Part shown: positions 44,690 to 54,791 of the stretch, in pieces
Layout: each line of letters begins with the position of its first letter
How positions within the stretch are numbered: the stretch's first letter is position 1
Assembly: GCA_008704415.1 (NCBI GenBank)
Contig: VXIS01000058.1
Location: 124,001-188,000, forward strand
DNA: 64,000 nucleotides
Direction: 5' to 3'
From: Sphaerosporella brunnea
Taxonomy: Eukaryota > Ascomycota > Pezizomycetes > Pezizales > Pyronemataceae
Notes under the pieces: generated by a model
Database searches by the model: none
What the model was told of the DNA's origin: nothing
The model's input: the letters and a program-made list of their open reading frames with translations, nothing else
Translations under genes and position numbers: made by a program

Positions 44690-45734
44690 TCAAATCTCAT
44701 CAAGGTCGGCCCGGTCGGGTGGTGGAGACTCGCGATGCGGCCTGACGGGCACATCGTCTTCTCCGCCACGATCGTCGCGGTTATCCATTCTCCAATCGTC
44801 GCGCTCTCTGGGGGCAGGACCGCCCCAGCCCCAATTGCCTCCCTGGTTGCCTCTCCATTCCCTTCCTCTGCCGCCTCGTCTACCGCCGCCGTAGCCGCGT
44901 GCACCGCCCCTCCGGACATCAACCCAGTCGGAATCTCCCATCTCCTCCGTGACCACACGTGTGGACCAATTCGTGTCCTGTCTAGCCGCAACACAGCGGC
45001 CAGCCTCGCGATGGTAGCGGAAATGCACATACGCGAAGGTACCTTCATCGTTACCCAGCTTGACCATGGTGACCTCTCCGTATTTGGAAGCCATAGCGTG
45101 GTAGGCGCTCTGAACGGTGGGAGCTTCCCGGGCGACCTTCACGTTGCGCTGAAGGGCGTCATAGGGTGGTCTAGGAGCCGAGGTGCGGGGAGGAGTTGGC
45201 AAAGTGTCCTCATCAATGCAGGGGATGACATGGGCGGGAGCGCGGTAGGTATCGTAGCCGCGACGCGAATCGCCGCGGGGTTCGACGCGGGGTTGGCGCG
45301 GCGGCGATGGGATGCTGAAAGCGGACGCGACTCGGTTGTTGTTGTTGCTGCTGCGATACGGACTTCTAAAACGAGGCGGTGACGAAACACTTCTTTCAGC
45401 CTCCTGCTGCTTTTCTTTGTTTCTTCCCCGACGACTGACGGCGGTTGGAAACTGACCTGCTCCTGCTCTCGCGTTCTCTGTCCCGCTCTCTATCTCGGTC
45501 TCTCTCTCGCTCGCGGTCACGCGGTGGCTGCTGCTCGGATGGATCGCCGGGCTTGTAGCTGTCGTATCTCCGGTGCGAATCGTAGCGGCCATACGTGTGC
45601 GAGCGACCACTACGCTCGCGGCGAGGTTCGTCTCGTCTTCTGTCGTCGTCTCTCCTGTCGTCGCGAGGTTCGGGGTAGCGGGAATTAGAACTAGGGCCTT
45701 CGTTTCGACCGCGAGCATAGGTATGAGCTGCCAT
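44690..45734 (-). CDS. SR/RGG-rich RNA-binding protein with RRM-like domain
   Basis: Likely RNA-binding protein of nuclear RNA processing. Two exons: 45734-45457, then probably 45392-44690, giving 326 residues. The donor GTCAGT at 45456 is clear. The acceptor is less certain; GCTGAAAG at 45393 is the one that keeps both parts in frame. Exon 1 encodes a charged Arg/Asp/Ser head with RDRERERDRDRERDR dipeptides ending SRSRS. Exon 2 has a Ser/Pro-rich linker, then an RRM-like fold with NVKVAREAPTVQSAYHAMAS, KYGEVTMVKLG and TFAYVHFRYHREAGRCVAA (RNP1-like). An RGG/GGR tail (GYGGGRRGGRGREWRGNQGG) and acidic end follow. The ATG at 45734 fits; an upstream ATG at 45902 would add a His/Pro-rich stretch that looks like 5' UTR. 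Confidence 0.7.
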
Positions 45735-46709
45735 TGTAGGTAAGAGTGGGATGATGGTAGAGGAGGAGGAGATTGGGGGGGGGGGATGAAGATGAACGCG
45801 ATGCAGATGGGGATGAATGAATGGGTGAGTGGTTTGCGAAAAAAGAAAGCGCGTAAGGTTTGTCGATCCCTGCAAAAAGGTTGGCGCTTTTGAAACAGGC
45901 ACGCTAACCTTAAATGAGCTAGGCTGCAGAGGATCTCACTCGGCTGTGACGAAGAATGTTAGTTGCAAGTATTTATTTGTGGCGAAGAATGCTCATTCCG
46001 TGGCAGGGTTGGAGCATGAAAGGGCGTGGAGTACTTAGGTAGGTAAGTACCAAGTACATACCTTGTAGAAAGGCACTGCTAAGGCGGTTTTCCTAAACAC
46101 AGCCCTTAAAGGTCTGTTGCATGAACAGATCTATATAGACTTCTATTCTACCGAGACCATTCTCGACTGGATATCCAACTTGGCCAGATGAGTATGGTCA
46201 CCGTTACATCGAGACTTGTATCAAGTTCCAGCCGTGGTTCTCCATGGCCCGGTATAGTTCCACAGAAAAGCTGTTAGCATGCCCGAACACTTCAGCATAC
46301 CCATCTACAAAGACTCTATGACTATAGAAAATCTACTACTCGAATGCATTGCGGCGGAAAGGAACCGAACTCTCAACTGTAATAATCGAGGAGCTTCCAG
46401 CGACTTCCAACTAGAGCGCTGCTCAGATTTCCAAAACCTCTTGGTTCGGGCAGCCCGTGTTTTTTTAAGGCTTCTAGAGTCCTAGTAAAAAGGTTCAAGC
46501 TTCGTGAGGAGCCGTTAAACCCACGTAAAACGGCCCAGTGGCTTGATGGCACCCGTCCGTTAAGCCATCTCATACCCCCGACGGGAGTGAAGGTGAACCT
46601 GAGTGTTTTTTCTCATCCTGAATGTACATCCAAGCAACTCATCTCGACATCCACTACAGCACCCAAAACCTGCTAGACCTGCACCGAGCCGATCTCTTCA
46701 CCATCACAA
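45735..46709. other. spacer between two divergent genes
   Basis: Contains the promoter of the RNA-binding protein gene and the upstream region of the exonuclease-like gene. A G-run lies at 45775-45785. No gene is supported; the ORFs at 46279-46573 have no domain. Confidence 0.4.
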
Positions 46710-47396
46710 ATGGCCCAAATCTGGCCGCTCGAATCCTTCCTCCTCGTCAACACAGCCGACGTTCTCGCCTCGGTCCTTCCGCTCCTAAAGGAGCCGCTCC
46801 CAAGATGCCATATGCTAGCTCTCGACATCATCGGCCAGCACCCAGACGCCAGCAACCCCGACCGGTCCTCGATCGACTGCATCACCCTCCACCTCACCGG
46901 CAACGACTGGCGCATAACCTACTTTCTCGACCTCCGAGCGCTGGGTCCCGCCGTCTTCACCACCACCGACACTGACGGCACCACCCTCACCACAATCTTC
47001 CAACACCCGCAGATCCCCAAGGTCGTCTTCGGACTCGACCGGGTCTCGCAAGCCCTGTACACGCACTTCCACGTGAGGCTCGAGCTCGCGATAGATATCC
47101 AAGCACTGGCACCCGTGGCTCTAAGGCATTTCGGGGTCCCGTGCAGAGAGGTGTACTCGCTGGTAGGATGTATTAGTCTTGTGCGCGAGATGGTGGCTGT
47201 GGGATCGACGGTGGATAGGTGGTTGAAGGAGGCTGTTGATAAGCATTGGGAAGCGTTTCCGGAGGGAAGGTGCCAAGTGGATATGATGTTTGAGGAACGG
47301 CCGATTGAGCCATGGAAACTGAAGGCTTGTGCGCTGGTGACGGCGGTTATGCCGGTGGTGTATGGGCTTTGTCAGCCGAGAATAGGGAGACTTTGA
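46710..47396 (+). CDS. 3'-5' exonuclease-like protein with lost active site
   Basis: Single exon, 228 residues, ATG at 46710. Clear paralogue of the gene at 49203: both start MAQ, share TPKV/IPKV and ALYxHF blocks, and align along the length. DEDD exonucleases need acidic residues in three motifs. Here motif I is LALDII (Asp kept, Glu replaced by Ile), motif II reads VVFGLDRVSQAL (both Asp positions replaced by Gly and Val), and motif III reads KACALVTAVMP where the paralogue has the Tyr and Asp of YCVQD. The frame is nevertheless fully open, which suggests a retained non-catalytic role or very recent loss. It does not resemble a random relic. Confidence 0.7.
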   Translation: MAQIWPLESFLLVNTADVLASVLPLLKEPLPRCHMLALDIIGQHPDASNPDRSSIDCITLHLTGNDWRITYFLDLRALGPAVFTTTDTDGTTLTTIFQHPQIPKVVFGLDRVSQALYTHFHVRLELAIDIQALAPVALRHFGVPCREVYSLVGCISLVREMVAVGSTVDRWLKEAVDKHWEAFPEGRCQVDMMFEERPIEPWKLKACALVTAVMPVVYGLCQPRIGRL

Positions 47397-49162
47397 AGGT
47401 AACTACTGAGGACATACTGGAGGACTGAGACGCTGGATATGTTGTCGGAATAACCGCGACTGTCGGCGAGGCCGGAACTCTTTTTCAGCTGTAAGGCTTT
47501 CTGACGACTACTGCATGCCCAATATAGGGTTAAATACACTTCAGTTTTGATCTAGAAACTGCAAATTGGCATCGGAGCGTGCACAGTAGCCCAAATCTCG
47601 GCTGCTCCCGAAATTTCTCGTATTCTTGGAAATAAACCAAAACGTCAACACCGAGTGCGAGATCGTGATCCACACCGCCGAGTAGTGATATTAATATTCC
47701 GTGGACCGCAGCGTTGTTATGATTGGGCTGCTGCCTAGATAGAGTATCCGAAATTCGTTTGGACAAAAAAAGGCAAACATACATATCGGCATCGATTCGG
47801 CGCTGACCAAGTTGTGAGGTCGACAAAATATGTATAGGACCTCAAAAGGCCGTGCCGGATGGTACTTTGGGATCTTGTTGGGCAGCCCTAGTGGCGTGAT
47901 ATCTAATATTTGGCCCCGGAGAACTATGCGGCATCTCAAACTTGCTGTGCGCGTTGGGCCTGGACTACCCCGAAGACTGGAACGTAGGAAACAGCAATAC
48001 CAAGCTGTAAATGTTCAGAATCCAAGTCGATATAGATATAAAGCATGTTGAGACCTTTGGAAAAGGGTATGCGGTTATATGGTGGAGACATCATCACCGG
48101 TACGTAGCTGATAGGTTTTTGGCCTGTGAGGGTAATGTGAAAGTGCCGGTTGCGCTGGTCAATATTGGTTATACTTGCATGGATGAAGTACCTAAAGCTA
48201 AAGTAATGTTTTGCGGCCGTCTTGGTGCCTTCACAATCTCTATGGGTAGTTGGCGCGGTGCGGGAAACAAACCGTCCACTGGAGTTTGGAAGCTGAGTGA
48301 ATAGCCAAGCTCAAGGCTTTCTGAGGGAATTGTACTTTCTTGAATCTTGACTAGTGTAAATGGGATATATAATATGGCCATTGATGAAAATTGCCAGAAG
48401 GGATGTTGATATTTTACTCTCGGCGACGTACCACAAATGGCTTATATGGACTATTCTATCGCATAAAACAAACAGATAGTCGAAGTCTGATTACCTCATG
48501 GCTAGCGCTGGGTTAGCAAATTGTTACTTGTGAGAGGGCTCCACGGTATAGCAAGTGATATGGAAGGAGCAGCGAGGATTTTTCCCTGTGGTCTTAGCTC
48601 CTACTGTCCCCAAAGCCCCAAGTCGATCTACGACTATGTTAAATTGGTTTTGGGACCATCAAGGACTTATCATACTGCTAGTGCTATTGGCTTAGAAGGT
48701 CCGGACCCAAACCAGACAGCAAAACCTTTATACCGCAATGCCATTCTGAGTCATCTATGGCAAGCTCTTTTGATTTTCTATACATGTCGTGTCCGAATTC
48801 GCTGTCGGATACTCTACCTGTGACTCTTGGTAGCCGAAACAAACCTACGTGTGTGGTGGGGGGGGGGTGGTGGCTGCAGAGCTGGAGCCTGGAGCAGTTC
48901 CGCCTTCTTTTCTGCTTCTTCTCTACACCGAAGAACGAAGCCGATTGGCGCTCATGAGCATTTAGAGTGGCGGATGGAATGTGAACGCTTGAGCGCGCCA
49001 GACAGGCTGTGCCAACCACAGCAGAACTTTCCCAAGCTCAAGGCGAGCGGTAGTTCAAGTAGACCACGAATCCTATAAGAAGCCACAGTCATTCCGAGCT
49101 TCCCAAACCCTCACATCTCTCACAACATAGCATATCAACATAAATCTTCTTAATCCCAGAGA

Positions 49163-49165
<3 letters not shown>
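47397..49165. other. spacer between exonuclease paralogues
   Basis: Several open frames of 70-100 codons without recognisable domains: 47530-47826 minus, 48011-48304 plus (GKGYAVIWWRHHHRYVADRF) and 48521-48823 plus. Any of them could be exon remnants, but I see no splice structure linking them. A G-run lies at 48857-48866. Confidence 0.35.

Positions 49166-49202
<37 letters not shown>
49166..49202. repeat. poly(A) tract of 37 nt touching an ATG
   Basis: Uninterrupted A-run from 49166. The next A (49203) is the first base of the exonuclease start codon ATGGCC. It is the longest homopolymer in the window. Confidence 0.9.
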
Positions 49203-49208
<6 letters not shown>

Positions 49209-49955
49209 CAAGCATACACCATAATCGACACGGTCGAAAAGGTTTCCGAAATGCTTGCGAAACTTGAAACCCTCCCTGTCTCCCCGCCTTCGCTGTATAT
49301 AGACCTCGAAGGCGTCAACCTCTCCCGCACCGGCTCCATCTCTATCCTCCAGCTCTACGCGCTGCCATTACACCATACCTATCTCATCGATATCCACCAT
49401 CTAGGCGCATCCGCCTTCACCACCCCATCCAGCGATGCCACCACCACAACTACCCTAAAATCTCTCCTCGAAAGCCCGCACACGCCCAAAGTCTTCTTCG
49501 ACGTGCGCCGCGACGCCGAGGCGCTCTACCACCACTTCAACATCTCACTGTCCCGGGTGGACGACCTGCAGCTTCTCGAGCTGGCCGGGCGGATCTGGCG
49601 GGCAGGCCGAGGCCGCTTCGTCAATGGCCTAGAGCGGTGCATCCGCAACGACGCGGGGCTGAGCCAGGTTCAGATCCGCGAGTTCGAGGCGCGGAAGCAG
49701 GTGGGGCTGCAATTGTTTGCGCCGGAATGGGGCGGGAGTTATGAGGTTTTTAATGAGCGCCCCATGAGAGCGGAGATTGTCACCTATTGTGTGCAGGATG
49801 TCGAGTTTTTGCCTATACTGTGGAGGAAGTATCATGGCACGCTGACGCCGCTGTGGGAGAGGAAGATTAAGGAGGCGGTGGAGCAGAGGTTGGCGTTGGC
49901 CAGGACGGAGGTGTGCTTCCCCGAGGGGAGTGGAATGGCAAGGGGGCCGTGGTAG
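49203..49955 (+). CDS. DEDDy 3'-5' exonuclease domain protein (RNase D/WRN-type)
   Basis: Single exon, 250 residues. Degrades RNA or DNA from the 3' end with two metal ions. All motifs are present: Exo I LYIDLEGVNL with Asp34 and Glu36; Exo II KVFFDVRRDAEAL with Asp104 (Asp100 also available); Exo III TYCVQDVEFLP with Tyr195 and Asp199, the DEDDy subtype. VDDLQLLELAGR between II and III is also typical. The domain takes up almost the whole protein with no targeting signal, so substrate and compartment are open. The start is fixed by the ATG immediately after a 37-nt A-run. An inactive paralogue lies 1.8 kb upstream on the same strand. Confidence 0.88.
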
Positions 49956-52541
49956 GTAGCTCGAGAGGGGGGGTTGGCTTGCTTTGTAGCGGTGGTGTCG
50001 TGAAAGCTGTTTCATGTGTCGTCGTGTACAAATCTGTAAACGAATTATGAAGTACTGTAAATCACATGGATAGTGAGGGTTTATATGTTGTGGGAAGTAG
50101 CTCTCACGACAGAAATTCCACCAACAAAGTAGGCCTTCGCCAGGCCGAGTGCTGCGTCGTGCTTAAAAATCCGGTTCAGACTTAGTTAGTGACTCTCGAC
50201 GGGATACCGGCAGTTCTGAACTGGCCGCAGAAGCCTCGAAGCTACGAGTCGTTATAAAATGGGCGAACCCCCAGATTTGGATCCTCGGAGCGAGCGCGAA
50301 CCTGAGAAGGGTTTTGCGCACCCATTGTACTTGTTGGAAGGTCTGAGAATGCACTTATCATCGCTCCATCACGAGAGACTGTCATTACTGATCGTCATGA
50401 CCCGCTGTCAACCAGGACTGAGCAGCACTAGGGAAGTCGAATGACGGTCAGTGACGCCGCGCGACCGTCGCGACCGGTCGCAACACGATCACCGGAGAGA
50501 CGTCATAGGGAGGTAACTTAAGGACCTAATAACTTTTCACCGACACAACGGTGCATCCACTGGCAAAGCCCGAAGCCACAATCAAAGCGAAAGTCCAAAG
50601 CGAAAGTCCAAAGCGATGAGCGGTCATAACTTCAAGGATGCTGCGGCAGCAAGCCAGTTTGCGGCGCATAGGCTGTGGCGGGAAGAAAGGTAACTTAGGC
50701 CCAAGGCCTAATTGTTCTTTTGTTGGCCCGGCATTTGGCTGGCCTATTGCCATTAGCGGAGCGTGGCCCAATGCCGTCACTGTGGCCTTGAACGCTGCTC
50801 GAATGCGAAAGCACCTGCAGCAATGCGAGGGGTATACCGTATTATCCCGGTAATAAGGCAATGTGGCTAAGTGAGTTTGCCAGGAGGCTGAGTGACTTCT
50901 CCACATTGCCTTATTACCGGGATAATACGGTAGCCCAGTGGGAATCGAAGGAGCCGAAGCAGTAGTGATGGGCACGACCACGACCTTGAGCCCAGGCCTC
51001 GAGGTAGTCGGTGCTGAACTGTCTGTCTACCTAGGTCCAGCTGATCCCTCCAGGCCTCCTTCTCTCAATAGTTCTCCCAATGTTTTGCCCATAGTCCCAG
51101 TCACCTTCTAATTGCGGCCCAGCTCACAGCTGTCCCACTACCGGCGTTGTTTCTATCAGATTTGCTCACGAACAAGGGCACGCCAGAACCAGAGAGAGGG
51201 GGGGTGGGAGAGGTGGCTCAGTGACTGCGCCGCGAGCTTCCGTGCATAAGCCATCACGCCCACCACTGGTTCTGTCATGCCGTTATTTCTAAGTTAGGTC
51301 CGGTACCCAGGTGACTATTAGTATTCCTATAGAACGCCCTAGGGAGGTCGTATGCTCTAACATCATTGACCTGACCACAAAACTGCGGAACCTCGTTTCT
51401 CCCCAGAATTCGGATCTCATAACATGTGTACGGTTAGGAAACTTGGGGATTGCCCGCACAGATTGAGAAGAAGCCGTGGGCGGGTATGGACAGAGACCAG
51501 GCGCCGACGTCAAGCCCGCTACCCGCTTGAGGCGTGTACTAGTACAACTTGAAACACGCGCATGCATGCCTCTCAGCCAAAATTTCCTCTCCAGCCTGTA
51601 GTTCATGCCACATTGTGCGCCGTGCTTTCAGGTCGCGGCACCCGGTCGTGCCCCATCACTATGACACAGAAAGCTGACGTGCCAGTGAAGCGGAGAATCT
51701 CGGAAGCGAAGTAGTTTGGGATGATGTAGGGTCGGGCCTGCTGCCCTTGACGGAGGCTCAACAGCACTGCCTGCTACCCTTGCTGTCATAATGGGCGTTT
51801 GTCCCTTTCGAATGCTGTTGGGAGATGACTTTCGTCACTTCCTCAGCCGCTGCCTTTTAAACTCTTTTGCGCAAAAATCGGCGCGGAGCAGATCCACGGG
51901 CGGCGAGTGCTCTCCGGTGAAGAAGCACTGTTGTCGGAACCGGGCTGACAACGCCAAGCACTGGCAGTGATGAACTTGGCTGGGTATCGAGCACCACGGC
52001 CCTTACAGCAGCCAAACAACGCAGGTGCACAACAATCTTCACGAACCCCTCCAGTTCAAAACCCAACCGGGAAATGTTTATGTTACTTCCATTTTGCCTG
52101 GACAGAAAAAACAAAAAAAAAAGAAGTTGAACATATGGTCTCGGATGCTAAATATTTATATGATGAGGATGAAGAGATGTTGCTTTTGCGTGCGGACGGG
52201 ATTTTCCCATCAACTTTACGGACCATCGTTGGGGGTAGGGGGTGAGGGGGAGCAGGATGCGGCAGTGGATCCGTGAATAAAATCTCCTGCGTCATACCTA
52301 GAGACCCGTGAACATAAGTTTATGCATCCTGTGATGTAGTTCAGGAAGAGATGCGTTTATCTTCGCGAACCTCCTACCCCCAACCGGGACTTCCCATCCG
52401 GTAAACCCGTATTCTCTTCAAGGAATCACTGGCGGGTGGGGCCATGCTAGCAGTAGCGTCCGGTGAACACGGGTGACTGCACAAATTGATCATTACCATC
52501 TCATCGCGTCCAGAAGCGCAAGATCTGGGTATTTCGATTCC
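49956..52541. other. 2.6-kb spacer with a small MITE
   Basis: Apart from the MITE at 50835-50932 I see no supported gene. The minus ORF 50526-50981 runs through the MITE and is fortuitous. 51.0-52.5 kb contains only short frames. Confidence 0.4.
50835..50932. mobile_element. 98-bp hairpin MITE, relative of the 20034 element
   Basis: Arms of 32 bp, perfectly inverted, start TACCGTATTATCCCGGTAAT and go on AAGGCAATGTGG, separated by about 34 bp. The first 12 bases equal those of the MITE at 20034, so both probably use the same transposase. Only TA is duplicated at the borders. Confidence 0.88.
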
Positions 52542-53120
52542 TCAAACACCATCTACAACGCCTCCGCCCCCCACTCTTCCTCCAACCCTCGCAAAAGCCT
52601 GCATCACACAGGCCCTGTGCAACTCAGTGGTAAACTCGACGCTGCGACAATCCGCCTCCGAGAACCACCCGGACTCTCCATGTTCGTTCGGATCCACCCT
52701 GACCTCCGACTCCGTCCCGGGCACCACCTCGACGACAAAATTCGCCTTCCCCCACCGGCTCCCAGTCCTCCCCTCGAACTCTACAAAGCCTAAAAACTCG
52801 CCGATGCGCGCAACGGTTAGGCCAGTCTCTTCTTGCACCTCTCGCGCTACCGTGTCCAGAACGCTCAGGTCGGTGGCCTCGCACCCGCCGCCGGGCACTT
52901 CCCAGAGGGAAGGGAACGAGGGCTCCGTGGCCGCGCGGCGGAGAAGCAGGATTTGCCGTGAGGTGGGCGATCCCCGGAAGATGAAGGCTCCGACGCAGAG
53001 GTTGTTCAGGTGCTTGTAGGGGGGTTGCGCTAGGAGAGAGGTGGAAGCGGCCACGAATGGGTCGAGGGAGGGGGAGGCCGTGTGGGTGTAGGTGTAGAGG
53101 CGGGCGCTGGTGGTGGACAT
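52542..53120 (-). CDS. Nudix hydrolase
   Basis: Hydrolyses a nucleoside diphosphate linked to another moiety; the substrate is unknown. Single exon, 192 residues, ATG at 53120. The Nudix box covers residues 77-101, with GGGCEATDLSVLDTVA then REVQEETGL; the metal-binding REVQEE core is intact. The first consensus Glu of the box is Leu with an Asp just before it, a minor deviation. The strand before the box, GAFIFRG...ILLLRRA, and WEVPGGG are typical. After the box, GFVEFEG and FVVEVVPGTES continue the fold, and HGESGWFSEADC matches the usual E-xx-W-F loop. The C-terminal Gly tail is low-complexity. Confidence 0.9.
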   Translation of the reverse strand: MSTTSARLYTYTHTASPSLDPFVAASTSLLAQPPYKHLNNLCVGAFIFRGSPTSRQILLLRRAATEPSFPSLWEVPGGGCEATDLSVLDTVAREVQEETGLTVARIGEFLGFVEFEGRTGSRWGKANFVVEVVPGTESEVRVDPNEHGESGWFSEADCRSVEFTTELHRACVMQAFARVGGRVGGGGVVDGV

Positions 53121-54791
53121 GATGGATGAGGGGTGGTGGTGGTGGTGGCGGAATGAGGGGTTCGCGTTGCGGCGCGGCTGCGGTTAGTTAGCGTTGTCGA
53201 TTGTGTGTATGATACTGGTGACGGACGGACCCTTCTTTTCCTGCCTGCGGAATGCCTATAGCGAAGAAAAAAAAGCTCAAAATGCAGCACATTTTCTTAG
53301 TATCTAATTTCTATTCTGCATTCACCTCAGCAAGACTTTCCAATTGGGAATGATTTCTGTCATTCATGGCTCATTTGCACAGGCCAGTTTCTCGCCCATA
53401 CCGGGTCCCTCGCGCGACCAACCACTCTCCTTGCCATGAATCCACACAATGAACCCGCCAAAAGCCCTGCCTGCGACCGCAACAGCAACCAACAGTCTCA
53501 GGCGGGGGGCGGTGGTGATGAGTTCCTGCTCGTCTGGGACTGTTTGCCCTGGGCCTTGGCTGTCACATGACAAATGCTGCGCCACGAGTTGCCCCCCATA
53601 GCATAGAGCAGCCATGTCGGTGGCTTATGCCCTCCGATTCGGGAGCGGTGCGTCCCTATTGTGTGGTATGGTAGAGAAGTCATGACTGTCACACGCTATA
53701 GCGAGGCCGGTATGGTGAGTGCAAAGAGAACAATTGCCAGCTCTACTGTAAAAAACCAGCAAAAGGATGGACTCTGTCTTTGAAGTGTGTGTCCAAACAG
53801 TACTTGATAATACCATCGTTAAATTGGTCCCCACCCCTCCGGCCCGCAAAGTGCAAAGTGCAAAGCGAATAGATGCCCATCTTTTTGTTCGCGAAATTTC
53901 AATTTCAATTTCAATTCTTTTTTTTTTTAAAAAAAAACAAACAAACTGGTGTGACCAACAGAGACAGAGCTGTGCGTAAACATCCCTCCCCTCCCCCCCC
54001 CCCCCCCAAGCAAAAATTTCCCCCAACACCTACTGTAACCCCGAATCCTACTCCTAGGTAGTAGCTCTGACCTTCCTTCTTACCGGGTGCGGTGGTTACC
54101 GCATATTTTTCAGATTGGGGCTGCCACAGTGTAACTCAGAAGCAAATACACAAGCGGCGGGCACACTTCATTACCTATTTGTACACTTAGTATGTGTGTA
54201 GACATATAGATCAGGTCGACGCCCCCAGCTTCAGCTGCAGGTTGAAGCAAAAACGCCGCCGGCGCAGCTGGCTGATACCCTAAAACATCCCTCATAAAAG
54301 TCGAGATGTAGATGTTATATGGCATGAGTAGTTGCCAGATTCTATCATCACGCAGATTAGAATACACTCTATCCCCGTTCCGTGCCCCCCATCGGCACTC
54401 CCGTTTCATAATTACGCTACAATGTACAAACCATCGATATCTCTAAACCCATAGCCCCACACCTCTAAATACCCGGCATCGTCAAAACCTTAAGAATCAC
54501 AAAAAAGGATAACCTAAAGAACAAGAACACTTCAAGCTATCTAGAAGAGGCAAAAAATAAGATAAGCCGCAAGATGATATGACGAAGAATGCTGAACAGT
54601 TGGCAAAATAGTGAGTGCAATACATGTAATGCTAGCATACATAAAACGATGGTGAAAACTGTAATGCTGAACCGAATGCTGAAGAACGCGAAACCTCAGA
54701 ATGCTGAAACAAACGACAACAACGAGCAATCTGTCCCAAAAGACGTCAGTAAGCAACCTGTACCCCAAGAAACTAAAAGTCAAAATCACGC
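53121..54791. other. spacer between Nudix and OPT genes
   Basis: Contains a (GGT)n-like run at 53132-53147, a T-run/A-run pair (53919-53939), and a C-run at 53992-54007. The ORFs (53364-53615, 53625-54029, 54110-54409) have no recognisable domain. No gene is supported. Confidence 0.4.

Noticed and set aside
50526..50981. 151-codon minus ORF
   Set aside because: Passes through both arms of the hairpin MITE at 50835-50932 and has no domain.
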